64,000 nt of DNA, from positions 744,001-808,000 of the forward strand of contig BGZK01000072.1 of NCBI GenBank assembly GCA_005406025.1. Direction: 5' to 3'. Positions 12,401-21,349 of this stretch are shown piece by piece. The stretch is from Eumeta japonica (Eukaryota; Arthropoda; Insecta; Lepidoptera; Psychidae). The notes beneath the pieces are model-generated. The model searched no databases and was not told the DNA's origin. It saw only the letters and a program-made list of their open reading frames with translations. The position numbers and the translations under genes are program-made. Every line of letters starts with the position of its first letter. Position 1 is the stretch's first letter.

Positions 12401-14666
12401 TAGGTTAAAATGCTACACCCGAAATTACTTATTAAGGGCATCATGTTAAGCTTCTCAGTTTAAATAATAACTGACGCTGTTTACAAGCACTATTCAAACA
12501 CATAAAGTCGTCGACGAATGGCCACTTGGCTGTACTATACCGCCAGCTGAATAGACGTCATCGCTTCAACGGTATCTCCTCTGTGTCCACAGGTCGAAAA
12601 AATGAAAACCTTGTGACATCGTTCATCTGGTGTAAAATAGATATTAAAAATCTACAAAAGCGGACCAAAAGGATGAATCATTTATACATACCATAAATGT
12701 CTATTCTAAAAAGAGTTCTGCTCATTATTTTATTATTGTTAATGTTTCAATATAAAAAATTTACCTGCATTGGGTGCGATCCCTCAAAAGTTTGAGACAA
12801 TTAAAATATAAAAAAGTTTGGAAAATCCAAAAGTGCACGACTCATAATGCTCATTCGTTCGAAAAATGAACCTGAATTGGATTTAAAATATCGCGCAGTG
12901 TTTTGAACTGATCATGCGCACTAAGTATGCGCCACAATCAGCGCTATCAGCTGTCTCGTGGGTTGTGGATGAAATATTTACTTACCGATAGATATAGATA
13001 TACAAACACCCATGTGTTTTATTTATTCATTTTCGTTTTTGACGTGACAACGTCTTATAAATTGGTTTGCCGGGTGACACTTCAAGAAACTGCGTTACGC
13101 TCCGCTCACGTTATGCGCTCACAATGAGAGCGAGTGAGAGGCACGCGTCCCTTCCACTCGGGCATGGTTAGCCCGCCTAAGAGCGAGAGAGACAGACATA
13201 AAAAGTGAAAGGCACGCGTCCCTTCCACTCGAGCACAGTTAGCCCGCCTAAGAGCGAGAGAGACAGAGCGAGAGAGAGAGAGTGAGAGAGATAGGCAAAC
13301 ACACCGGTTCATGTCTTGCGCTTCTATTTCGCTTAGGCGCCTGCATACAAGTTTACACGTTGCCAGTTAATTGTAAAACGATTGTGTAGTGATAATGTGA
13401 AGGTAGTTATATTTGTATATAAATACGTATGTATGTGTAAAGGTAAAAATAAAATTTTGTTAATATGAAATTCAGTGCGAGATTCTTTGTATAAATTAAT
13501 GTTTTAAATATAATTCTTTGTATAAATAAATGTTTTAAATTGTTACTATTATTTCATCCTTCTTCCTACTATACGAATGAATATTCACATTAAAATGATT
13601 TTACCACTCAAAGTCGTTGTCACGTAAAACTTTCGCCCGTATACCGACTTTACAGGCACCCAATTTTTTTTTGTTAATAACTATTAAACGACACAAATCA
13701 AGTTAACCATTTTCAATACCAATCTCCGGACAGTGGATCTCAAGCTATTAAAAAAAAATGGATCAAATTAGTGAATTTTTACGCTCGCTATCGTGTCCGG
13801 AACGAAAAAAGTGTTGATTAACAGGAAATTTCTTTGACTATTTTGATAGTTTTTTCTAATTGTATTATGTTAAATCGATTTGAACCAGTGATAGAATTAA
13901 TCTTCATTAAATTATCTATCAAATAGTGCACAGGTTAATAAAATTACATGAATTATTAATCGTGTTATTGATGAAAAAAGTTACGAAATTGAGGAAAAAA
14001 AATTATTCGTTCGTAGAGCACTTCTTAATGCTTCGCATTATGAGTCGTGCAATAAAACGATTCTCAGAGATCGATACAGATACATGCAAAAAAATTTCGT
14101 AGATAAATAAAGAATCAAGATCTGTGTAAATTCGCAAGTGGTCTATTGTTTATTTGAATAGGTCCAACATGGTGGTTCATCTACAGTCATAATCCAAAAA
14201 TAAATAAAGTCCATTAAATCTCCATTTAGAAGACTTATAATTTAGCAAGTTTTTGAAATTTTCTTTTGCAATGACGATGCCATTGAAGTATTCTTTTTAA
14301 TTCGACTGTTACCTAAACTTCGTCTTCAATTAACAACTACGATCATTTTCCATCGATGGTTCTATTTATACTACTTGCATGAACTTAATACTTTTTGATG
14401 ATATGTGCCAAAAAGTAAACATTTAAAAAAACAACAAAGGTGTCTTTAAAATGAGACTATTCACAGATTACAAAATAATGGTTTGTACCGACGTAATAAA
14501 TGTACATTATCAGCCGATTGTGCAAGGACATATTTTTATGACAAGTGCGTATTTTACTACCACTAGGAAACACGTAACAACTGTGAACTGCAGTCGGCGA
14601 CAACAGCAGCAGCGCCAAGAGCGCGCGGCAGGCGCGCGCCATGCTCCGGCCCCCGCGGCGCGCCAT
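219..14666 (-). CDS. Agrn: Agrin-like heparan sulfate proteoglycan, 3'-truncated by window edge
   Basis: Multi-exon secreted extracellular-matrix protein. Coding exons in transcript order (high to low coordinate): 14561-14666 (signal peptide; 3' edge uncertain), 12007-12243, 10270-10485, 9070-9282, 8469-8681, 6865-6965, 5170-5284, 4190-4432, 2057-2388, 1842-1983, 1442-1702, 1175-1321, 219-479. Nearly all junctions are phase 1, typical of shuffled extracellular modules; those around 5284 and 2057/1983 are phase 0. The order is seven follistatin/Kazal modules, an agrin-type segment with GGGPRRKDCPPGSYC, two laminin-EGF modules and another Kazal module. This is the vertebrate agrin order without an evident NtA domain. 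In vertebrates agrin organises synapses and basement membrane; the insect role is not established here. SEA, EGF and laminin-G parts should lie left of base 1. Agrin identity is strong because of the module order and the Cys-rich linker. The signal exon's membership in this gene is inferred from phase. Confidence 0.88.
1175..1321 (-). CDS. Agrn: Agrin-like exon: laminin-EGF module 2
   Basis: Encodes PCGCSAFGSVREDC, CVCKPGIQGQKCTVC and LGPNGCFD, the second laminin-EGF repeat. The acceptor is GTGCAG|CG and the donor C|GTAAGT, both phase 1. Confidence 0.85.
1442..1702 (-). CDS. Agrn: Agrin-like exon: laminin-EGF module 1
   Basis: Encodes CCADGVTPARGPGGVGC, then the laminin-EGF cysteine pattern CGCHRLGSMSERC … CECRLGVGGAKCDRC … PGYWG. 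The acceptor is ACAG|AT (1702) or alternatively GCAG|TG (1693); both keep phase 1. The donor is C|GTAAGG. Confidence 0.87.
1842..1983 (-). CDS. Agrn: Agrin-like exon: Cys-rich linker before the laminin-EGF modules
   Basis: Encodes FRPCGDDEPLMELEGR, then DCGGGPRRKDCPPGSYCHH and ARCCRK. The G-G-P-R-R-x-D-C-P-P-G-S-Y-C signature sits directly before the laminin-EGF pair in agrin and is the strongest single reason for the family call. The acceptor is AATAG|TTC (phase 0) and the donor G|GTGAGA (phase 1). Confidence 0.85.
2057..2388 (-). CDS. Agrn: Agrin-like exon: linker plus follistatin/Kazal module 7
   Basis: The exon begins TNKSSKIIDLSNEIRASEE, a Ser/Glu-rich linker, then a module with AVCARVQCAYEATC and STPVCASDLRLYPTLC, ending PLPLC. 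The acceptor is CTCAG|GT. The donor is either GAG|GTGGTA (end 2057) or GTG|GTAATG (end 2054); both are phase 0 and join the next exon. Confidence 0.85.
3655..4015 (-). repeat. RTE-like repeat with GATCCCGATTCC-type periodic interior
   Basis: On the minus strand the head reads CTAGCTTCCGCCTGCGGC, followed by a stretch of degenerate 6- and 12-nt units (plus strand: 'gggattgaaatcgagaacgag'-like). It is one of about eight copies in the window (see the findings). Confidence 0.6.
4190..4432 (-). CDS. Agrn: Agrin-like exon: follistatin/Kazal module 6
   Basis: Phase-1 exon encoding ESCASVECPSGTWC, a compact neck CACAAPC and Kazal core RDPVCSNIGRTYPHEC, ending YYGEC plus a short acidic linker NDAQDENGTSAG. 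The usual Kazal GSDG is SNIG here. The acceptor is TTTAG|AA and the donor G|GTAATA. Confidence 0.87.
5170..5284 (-). CDS. Agrn: Agrin-like exon: module 5, Kazal half
   Basis: A 115-nt exon from acceptor TATAG|GAG (phase 0) to donor G|GTAATC (phase 1). It encodes ETEEVCGSDNRTYSSVC and ends HMGSCG, completing the module begun at 6865-6965. Confidence 0.85.
6050..6260 (+). repeat. tRNA-derived SINE remnant in agrin intron
   Basis: Contains a pol III B-box-like GGTTCGATTCCCGC, followed by a tail with TCTGGGTGTTTGTATG, CTATCTGGTACTTACAG and GATCAGATGGC. That order is familiar from lepidopteran SINE or LINE 3' tails. No intact tRNA cloverleaf could be folded. Family name not assigned. Confidence 0.55.
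6466..6545 (+). repeat. tRNA-like (SINE head) fragment
   Basis: TAGTTGCTCAGTGGTTAATGA resembles a tRNA A-box, and TACCGGCTTCGATACTG a degraded B-box about 45 nt later. Both are degenerate, so this is probably a SINE head rather than a tRNA gene. Confidence 0.4.
6865..6965 (-). CDS. Agrn: Agrin-like exon: module 5, N-terminal (follistatin) half
   Basis: A 101-nt exon too short to stand out as an open frame. It encodes NGCENKKCEFYAIC then SCVCPKHCEDGT. Acceptor TTTCAG|AC takes the A left by the exon ending at 8469, and donor ACC|GTGAGT leaves phase 0. The Kazal half continues in the exon 5170-5284, so this is the only module here split between two exons. Confidence 0.85.
7393..7447. repeat. 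Imperfect hairpin in agrin intron
   Basis: Inverted arms of about 23 nt, GGATCTCGACAA … TTGTCGAGATCC, with one or two mismatches further in and a loop of under 10 nt. The flanking sequence has a shorter inverted pair around 'actcccaaaactc … atgggagt'. It may be a small MITE. Confidence 0.6.
8414..8457. repeat. Perfect 20-bp stem hairpin beside a splice donor
   Basis: Left arm 8414-8433 is the exact reverse complement of 8438-8457, with a 4-nt loop. On the transcribed minus strand the stem starts 12 nt after the donor of the exon ending at 8469. Confidence 0.85.
8469..8681 (-). CDS. Agrn: Agrin-like exon: follistatin/Kazal module 4
   Basis: Phase-1 exon encoding GSNGVCAGRVCPHGGEC and Kazal core FAPVCGSDGISYGNRC, ending YDGPC. 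The acceptor is GTGCAG|GC and the donor a strong A|GTAAGT. A perfect 20-bp stem hairpin begins 12 nt into the downstream intron (see 8414-8457). Confidence 0.88.
9070..9282 (-). CDS. Agrn: Agrin-like exon: follistatin/Kazal module 3
   Basis: Phase-1 exon encoding GVNPCAEVECRHGAEC, a neck with CACPPPCEP, and Kazal core RPVCGSDGRTHDSDC, ending LHAGAC. It is so GC-rich that several overlapping antisense and off-frame reading frames appear over it; these are shadows. The acceptor is TTCAG|GC and the donor G|GTACCC. Confidence 0.88.
10270..10485 (-). CDS. Agrn: Agrin-like exon: follistatin/Kazal module 2
   Basis: Phase-1 exon starting DPCAGVTCPDPEVCQL and containing the canonical Kazal motif FSPVCASDGKTYSNEC, closed by FKGQC. 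The acceptor is TTTGAG|AT and the donor G|GTAATT. It joins the preceding exon to give KC-DPCAG. Confidence 0.88.
10562..10985 (+). repeat. RTE-like repeat with periodic pyrimidine interior
   Basis: The head CTAGCTGGCCCGGCAGACG is followed by a long run of 'gattccgatttcgatcc'-type units, then a tail with an AAAATAAAATATAGC box. The two long plus-strand open frames here are low-complexity artefacts of the repeat. It lies in an agrin intron. Confidence 0.6.
11205..11541 (-). pseudogene. Unidentified coding remnant, possibly transposon-derived
   Basis: Two consecutive minus-strand open segments: 11541-11329, with LPEDRQYHFKWFEGNQLP, and about 11325-11205, with LLTDGEGHIDNDQ and SDEDNEYIGQP. Composition is protein-like, and the acidic segment resembles transposase termini, but I cannot name the family. 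It has no splice context and lies inside an agrin intron. Confidence 0.35.
12007..12243 (-). CDS. Agrn: Agrin-like exon: follistatin/Kazal module 1
   Basis: The exon runs from acceptor GGCAG|AC to donor G|GTAACC, phase 1 at both ends. It encodes DPCRGVTC, then a Cys-rich follistatin neck and a Kazal core ending in YYGKCG. The Kazal PVCGSDG position is replaced by ALCADDARDY, so this module is more diverged than its neighbours. The exon is strongly GC-rich. Confidence 0.85.
13040..13675 (+). repeat. Unclassified TIR-like element, copy 1
   Basis: Left end GACGTGACAACGTCTTATAA; near the right end is GTCGTTGTCACGTAAAAC, its inverted partner, followed by 'gcccgtataccgactttacaggcacccaatttttttt'. 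The same ends occur at 48150-49150 and 59930-60310. It contains a roughly 75-bp direct duplication (13130-13275). Confidence 0.65.
13128..13275 (+). repeat. Two-copy tandem duplication (~75 bp)
   Basis: GAGAGGCACGCGTCCCTTCC through GCGAGAGAGACAGA occurs twice, head to tail (about 13135-13195 and 13209-13270), with few differences. The second copy runs into a GA-rich microsatellite (gagcgagagagagagag). Confidence 0.75.
14561..14666 (-). CDS. Agrn: Agrin-like gene, first coding exon (signal peptide)
   Basis: An ATG at 14666-14664 (or a second at 14642) opens a short arginine-rich head followed by a hydrophobic core ALLALLLL and a small-residue cleavage region SPTAVHS, a clear signal peptide. 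An in-frame TGA lies just upstream (…TGA TGT GTG ATG), which supports the start. Two phase-1 donors could join the next exon at 12243: G|GTAGTA ending at 14561, or A|GTTGTT ending at 14582. I prefer 14561. Linkage to the agrin exons rests on phase, strand and a signal peptide being expected there. Confidence 0.6.
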
Positions 14667-14669
14667 CAC

Positions 14670-15540
14670 ACATCACGGCCCATCACGCTCCACACCTCCT
14701 GTTGTCATATAACAAGCTGGTTAAACTATAACATATTTTATTCATATTCTGTCAAAATAGATTACCACTTTCGCACAAAAGTTACACTCTATATTTTAGC
14801 GAAAACAAATTAAGTATATTAGTATAACTGTTTCTAATAAAAAGACCTCCGTCATTCACGATTTTCATTAAAAATTTTGAATTTTTGTTTGCATTCATTA
14901 AAAAACATCAATCCCTTGAGTCTTTTTTAGAGAGTAGATATTATCAGACATAAAAAAAGCACTATGTAAAGATGAAGTAAATATTAGCGAAAATCTTTCA
15001 CTTGCATTCCAAAAAAAATTTGAAAAAAACCTTAGTAACTTTTTATACAGTCACACTCTAACATCCTCGTTCTCAGAGTCCTGCTAACACAAAAGAAATT
15101 GCTTTGAGATATAATTTATGATTAACTAACATTTACGGTTAATATTAGGTCCTTACTTAGGAAATTGATGTTTTATATGGAAAAAGTAAAACGGAAAAAA
15201 TATATTGAAATTATATATTTAATCAATCGAAGTCTGTACTATTTTTATTTACGCACTTTTGCCATTTTATAGGTAGTTAATAGAAAAAATATAACAACAT
15301 ACTTTTTTCATCTGTAGTGCATTTCTTTTTAATAATGGCTTCGGAACCTTTTAATAAGCATAATCAAATCAAATCAAAAATATTTTAATTTCGTAGGTAA
15401 TATAAATTACACTTGAAATGCGTCATAGACGTTTTCGAGATTAAAATTACCACCCATTCCAAATGCTGATTCACCATAAGAAGAATGGACAAGAAACTCC
15501 AGGTTTACTCTTTTCGACTCATCGATACAAAATATTGAAT
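14670..15540. other. Intergenic, upstream of agrin-like gene
   Basis: AT-rich sequence upstream of the signal-peptide exon. It would hold the promoter, but no TATA or initiator could be assigned. A repeat related to 30700-30815 and 38330-38455 lies at about 15295-15365 (shared 'gtagtgcatttcttt … ggcttcggaacc'). Confidence 0.4.
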
Positions 15541-15635
15541 AATTAATAATTTATGGGATAGTCGTTAAAAATTAAATTTATCCAGCATTCTAAAAAATCC
15601 TTGCTTATGACGAAAAACTACGGGGATTTTTTTTT

Positions 15636-16090
15636 AGTTTTAAACAAAAAGATCACGTGCCACCAGCCAATTTAAGTTCACTTTTTGATAAAATTATAGT
15701 TCTTTTAAAAATTTCTCACATTATTTAAATTTAGACAAAAAATCATGAAAACAGGCTTGTAGAAAATTAAATTCTCCACAAAAAGGTTTCTTTCGATTTT
15801 TTATGAAGTTCACATCCATCAAGATAATCTTATTAAAAAACTAATACATTTTATTCAGTCAACACTTAGCATTAAAAACTTTATTCCTCCTGAAATATGA
15901 CCAAATCTCTTAAACTATCATTAATTTTAGATATTTTCTTGATATTTTGTGGAGAATATAATTTCCTACAAGCCTGTTTTCATCATTTTTGTCTAAATTT
16001 AAATAATGTGACAATTTAAAAAAGAAACTATAATTTTACCGAAATGTAAACTTAAATTAGCTGGCGGCACGTGTTCTTTTTGTTTAAAGC
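15636..16090. repeat. Large imperfect palindrome (foldback) inside the TIR element
   Basis: The arms are about 150 nt (15636-15785 and 15943-16090), with GATCACGTGCC … GGCACGTG at the outer ends and 'acaggcttgtag … ctacaagcctgt' at the inner ends, around a spacer of about 155 nt. It sits only in the left arm of the host element, so it is probably a separate later insertion. Confidence 0.8.
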
Positions 16091-16160
16091 CAAAAAAAAA
16101 AATTGGGTGCGTGTACATAAGTACGCGCTTGAGAAGTTATACTTCTTTGGCATCATTAAA

Positions 16161-16880
16161 AACGAGCCCAAACTCGATGGGGTTGCGTCGTTTAATTAGG
16201 GAGTTCCTATGGCCACCTTCCAGCTCCATCATCAGAACCTGGTTACCATATAGTATCAAAGTACTCGTCAAGACGAATCAAACGAGCCCAAACTCGATGG
16301 GGTTGCGTCGTTTAATTACGGAGTTCCTATGGCCACCTTCTAGCTCCATCATCAGACGCTGATTACCATATAGTATCAAAGTACTCGTCAAGAGGAATCA
16401 AACGAGCCCAAACTCGATGGGGTTGCGTCGTTTAATTACGGAGTTCCTATGGCCACCTTCCAGCTCCATCATCAGACCCTGGTTACCATATAGTATCAAA
16501 GTACTCGTCAAGACGAATCAAACGAGCCCAAACTCGATGGGGTTGCGTCGTTTAATTACGGAGTTCCTATGGCCACCTTCTGGCTCCATCATCAGACGCT
16601 GATTACCATATAGTATCAAAGTACTCGTCAAGAGGAATCAAACGAGCCCAAACTCGATGGGGTTGCGTCGTTTAATTACGGAGTTCCTATGGCCATCTTC
16701 TGGCTCCATCATCAGACGCTGATTACCATATAGTATCAAAGTACTCGTCAAGAGGAATCAAACGAGCCCAAACTCGATGGGGTTGCGTCGTTTAATTACG
16801 GAGTTCCTATGGCCACCTTCCAGCTCCATCATCAGACGCTGATTACCATAGAGTATCAAAGTACTCGCCAACACAGTCAA
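16161..16880 (+). repeat. Six-copy 120-bp tandem array
   Basis: Unit starts at 16161, 16281, 16401, 16521, 16641 and 16761, an exact 120-bp period. Each unit contains AACGAGCCCAAACTCGATGG and GGAGTTCCTATGGCCA. Units 1 and 3 share one variant set and units 2 and 4 another. Because 120 is divisible by 3, a 40-residue frame reads through the A-type units; this frame is not considered a gene. Confidence 0.95.
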
Positions 16881-17814
16881 TAAAGTTCAGTTTAAATTTT
16901 AAAAATTAAATAAATAATTTTTTGTTTTCTTATATTGAATGTACATAAATTCTCTCATTATTCGAAATTCGAATTCTAAGCGGGCAGCTTCAATCTGTTA
17001 ATTTTGCGTCACACAATCTTAAAATTTCACTCTCATCATTTTTTCATAACGCGCCTAAAGAAGTATAACTTCAATAATTTTCCCCGTAGTTTTTCGTCAA
17101 AAGGAAAGAGTTTTTTTTAGGGCGCCAGAAAAAAAAATTTTAACGACCACCCTAATAATTTATTGTTGTTATTAGTATAACACTAATAATAACATGATAC
17201 AACCTCATAGCCGAGCAGTTCAATCCCATGGTCCGACATGCTCTTGGCCAGTTTTTTGATCCTTTGAACCTATTCACTGAGTTGACGGTTTAAAGACTAA
17301 TAACGTCTAAAAACAATACCACATAGGACGGATGTTAATGATTTTACATTACCATATTTTTACATGATGCATAAACATATATTTACTCCCTGTTTTACAC
17401 CAACAACAACGTCATTAAATGACTTGAGGTCGCAAGAGACACTGTTACACGTTCGTGAACGTTATTTGAAAACGATTGGTCCTTTTATCTTTCATGCAAA
17501 GTTTATATTAAGTATTACAATTTACAATTACAATTTTAATGTAAATACATAATTAAATACATAATTATGTATTAAACTTTAAGTGCGTTAAAACACAATT
17601 AAAACACTTCATGTAATCTCAAAATGTAAAAATACAATTTGGAACAGTGTATCAACAAAAGGATTTATCCTGATGGCTCTTGCGGCCGTTTGTTGAAAAG
17701 CGCAGGTTTTCGACGATGACTCAAAGACGGTATGGTCGGACCATATTGAAAATAATTTTCGTTAAAAGCATTTATTAAACATTACTTTTTTTTTCATATT
17801 TTTGGACATGCGAT

Positions 17815-18200
17815 TTTAAAAAATAAAGGGGGGACACAGTTTATCCTATTTTCAGAGCACATTATTTCCAAAAAATTCACTTAATTAAAAAAATTACTTA
17901 GAAACGTTTAAGTGTTTTTTAAAAGAACTGTCGAAATATTTACCACACGTTGTAGTTTTCTAAAAAAAAATCCAGCTTCTGTTACATGTACGGAGAGTCC
18001 CCGTTAAAATATTTACTTTTGTCGTTTAAGTACTAAATTAATTACCGGTTTAGACAAGACACCTATACTCCAAATATTATCAGTATACTTTATGTAGTTT
18101 TTGAGCAAAATGCCTTTTACATACGGACAGACGGTGGGACGGATGAACGTGTCGAATCTATAAATATTCTATTTTTACCATTTTGGCTACGGAATCCTAA
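17815..18200 (+). repeat. Dispersed repeat family A, copy 1
   Basis: Contains 'gggggacacagtttat', 'acttagaaacgtttaag', 'cagcttctgttacatgtacgg', 'ttttgagcaaaatgcc' and 'catacggacagacgg'. The same order occurs at 30105-30445 (inverted) and 38560-38880. No coding capacity was seen. Confidence 0.65.
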
Positions 18201-19539
18201 AATCTACCACACGATCATAGAATTCTTTTGTTTTCCTTCACAATCTTACAAAATTATAAATATTCTGTCGTACAATATTTTTTCCAGGCGTGTCTTAAAT
18301 GTTGTAGTACATTATATTAATAATTACAATATAAGCTAAAAATAAAACTTAAGCAACATTGAAAGCGTCTTGTACGTCCATCTATCACTATAATATTAAA
18401 AAAAAAATTAAAAAGGAATATTATATATATTTCTAAAAACATTACTTACTATTCAGTATGCAAATTAAATTCCATTAACATGTATAATTTTATTTTAATT
18501 CTTATAGAATTTTATATATTTTGTATCGTACAATGAGCTATGTCCAATAGTATTAGCAATGAGAAGTTGTAATGTTATTAACACTTATTCTACTCGTAAA
18601 TTTGTTCTTCCTTTCTATTATTATACAAAAACATCTAGTATTTGCTTTGTGAAACATGTAAACATAACCTTACAACATGCAACAGGTACAGGCAAAGATA
18701 CAAGTTTGGAATACTTCACCAGCGACTTGCACGGATCGATATCGCCCGGCGTCAAATGTTATTGTCAATGTTTCTAATCAAATTAAAGGTTTCGGAAGCG
18801 AGCTCAGCATATTGTTAACTTTGTAATACCATTTCAAATTCGATCTACAACAGCAAAGAACCGGAACTTGAAGTTTTACTAAATTTCACTGTGTGTTTGT
18901 GTTTCGATACATCTCAATATACATCGTACAACGCAAGTCGCGTGTAGGATACGAGAGGACTGAAGCTCGAAGGGCACTAATTTTAGGAGCATGCGCAGTG
19001 GACAAACCCTTTTCTTTTTGCAAAGTCACACCTTCCTCTCTAGGAAGACTATTTATTAAACGTTTATCATAATGTGACAACACAAAAAAAGAAAACATTT
19101 TTCATTCCTGTAAAATTGTCCTAAAATTACATTATAATATTTTTGTTTAATTTCACTAAGTTGTCTTTGTAATACTAATGTGTAATTTAAAAAAGGCAAG
19201 CATTTATTTTATGAAATCATTTCGGTATCTATTCGCCATTTACCATCCTTCAGAGACCGATTTGCAAAGTTGATGATGCTCACAAAAGAAAATTTAATTT
19301 TATTAGGTAAAAAGAATTAAATTTTTAAAATTCCTAAAAAAGGATGCAATGCCCGTTTAATGTGCCTATGCTTAATGCCTTAAAAATTTTACATCACTAA
19401 GATCGTCGATTTCGTTCTTTTTTAAGGTTCCTTATATCTAAAGGAAAAAAAGAGCTTTTATAGGATCTCTTCGTTGAAATTGAAGTTTAAATGAACATCA
19501 AATACTTAAGTCTACGATGCGAAGCTTCTAGGACAACGA

Positions 19540-19995
19540 AAACAAAGAATATGGCATTTATGCCTTATATTTTGAAACCCGCTAGGAAATCAAAACTTAT
19601 TATAAGGTACTAGAACCATAAAATTTGCCAAGAAGAAATATGGTAAAGAAAAAAATCTGAAAATTATCTAATAATTAATAGTTATATCATACGAAATAAT
19701 ACTTTTTATGATTACAAACTTACGTATGGGCCGTGATAAAGACCAATATATGTGAAACCATTTTTATTGCGCACTATGTGCAAAATAATATATATTTTTT
19801 AATTGAGATATTTTTAAAGAATTCAACAAAAGTTTTGGAATTCCTGGAATCAATATCGCGCTAGTATCGATATCGAAAACAGACAAAAATGATCGAGACT
19901 CTCGATGAAATACATCTTAAATAAATTATTAAATTTGTACGAAACTCTTAGGGTGCGAATTCTTTTCGCTCTTATCCGGTTTTTTTTTTATTTGT
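19540..19995 (+). repeat. Dispersed repeat family B, copy 1
   Basis: Shares 'tttatgccttatattt', 'atgaaatttggcaagaagaa'-like, 'tttttatgattaca' and 'accgtaatgcagatcaatata'-like blocks, in the same order and orientation, with 60605-61110. It ends in 'cgctcttatccggttttttttt', a common lepidopteran repeat terminus. Confidence 0.6.
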
Positions 19996-20442
19996 ATGCT
20001 CTAATGGGTGTATTGTTATAATGATGGGAAAGGGTGACGACAAAAAATCAAACTTCTCCAATGTTAAAAACATTTTGGACATATTTTATAGATGTAAGTA
20101 ATATTCATATTAATCTACGGATGGAAGTGTTGCGTTAAATTATTTCTTATTAACTTGAATAATATATGTATTTTTTTCCGTGGTGTAGCTGTCTAATTAG
20201 TATTTTGTTAAGTTTTTCAAACGCAGCTTTAGTTTAACGAGTCCTAAATTTAAAATAGCATAATAAGTGACGTCACAAATGTTATTGGAAAAAAATGAAA
20301 TACGTCACACTTTGAGGGGATTCAACAATCATGAACTTCATGTAACCTAATTTATTAATGGAGTGTTGTTTTAAAAAAATCTTTTCAGCGCAATGGAATG
20401 GAAATCAAAATGTCCTCTAGATCTAGTGAAAAATCATCTATC

Positions 20443-21345
20443 CTATTTGAAGGAAATGTAGAAAAGCCAGTTTAAACGTAGTAACTTACGAAATAAAAAA
20501 TGCTTCGTAGTTATAAGTATTATTATATTAAGTATAACTCCGCCTCTTTCCATTTGAGTGGAAATGGCCATTTTTAAAGCACGCTTTAAATAGTAAACCC
20601 AATAGAGGTAATGAAAAGCATTTGATAGCTTTATTGCTGATACCATCGAAGCCCGGTGCCTTTCTAGTTTTGAAAGATTATCAGCATTTGTACTTCGCTG
20701 AGAGAGACCAAAGGCAGATCATCTTTTGGATTCGAGGGCGGCTTTATGTCGAACCTCTTTCTTGATGCGGTATATGTGTAAAATGTCATGCAGAAGGGAA
20801 ACGTGAGAGCGTTGGGATGCTATACTACCCGCTAGGCATTCTGCATCTCCACGCAGTCTAAGGCAATAGAATTGCTTGATCTTTTGAAAGGAGGTATAAG
20901 GATGTACCCCGCTGATTTGAGCGCTTCGGTAACTTTTCAAAACGCTTGGTGCGTGGGCGTGATTTCCTCCATAAGATCACTCCAGTTCTCATTTTATACT
21001 TCCTGAACGCGACCCCTCACTCGGCGTTGGAGGGCTCGCGCTCTGGATCTATATTCCGCAGTAGGATATACGCTCACGCAGAGTACGTTTTTTGCTTTTA
21101 TCAATTTGAGAACGTCGGCAGGAAGCTTCCGGTGGACGAGGTGCCGAAACCTCTCGCACGCTGCTTCCGGCCAACCGTAGTTGTATTGATATCATTGGGA
21201 ATGCTATTTAAGGAGGGAGTTTCCTCAAGCGCGGATGACACTCTGTTCTGATCTGTGATTTTATTTTTGGATTGGGATTCCCGCCGGTGGGATGGCTCAT
21301 CCTTAATAAGACCGGAAGGTAATCTGAATCGAGACAATGAAGTGT
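20443..21345 (-). pseudogene. Decayed jockey-type non-LTR retrotransposon fragment
   Basis: Translating the minus strand across several frames gives, in order, ETPSLNSIPNDI, RKLPADVLKLIKAKN, AEYRSRARALQRRVRGRVQ, ENWSDLMEEITP, and then DLPLVSLSEVQ. This is the spacer between endonuclease and reverse transcriptase, then the RT start, of lepidopteran jockey elements. Multiple frameshifts and stops show it is dead. No ends or poly(A) tail were identified. Confidence 0.75.
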
Positions 21346-21349
21346 CTCG

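Larger units (their letters stand above)
15555..17152. mobile_element. Non-autonomous TIR element with 11-bp target duplication, carrying a 120-bp array
   Basis: The ends begin GGGATAGTCGTT (left) and, read inward from the right, GGGTGGTCGTT. The terminal inverted repeats extend about 80 bp to the shared GACGAAAAACTACGGGG. An exact 11-bp duplication, TAATAATTTAT, flanks both ends (15544-15554 and 17153-17163). The long TIRs, GGG termini and 9-11-bp target duplication fit Mutator-like (MULE) elements. No transposase is present. Inside are a large palindrome (15636-16090) and a tandem array (16161-16880). Confidence 0.8.

Noticed and set aside
16161..16880. CRISPR-like array
   Set aside because: The 120-bp units are contiguous with no unique spacers and lie inside a eukaryotic TIR element; it is a minisatellite.
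20946..21251. 101-residue plus-strand open frame
   Set aside because: Antisense to the minus-strand jockey LINE remnant.
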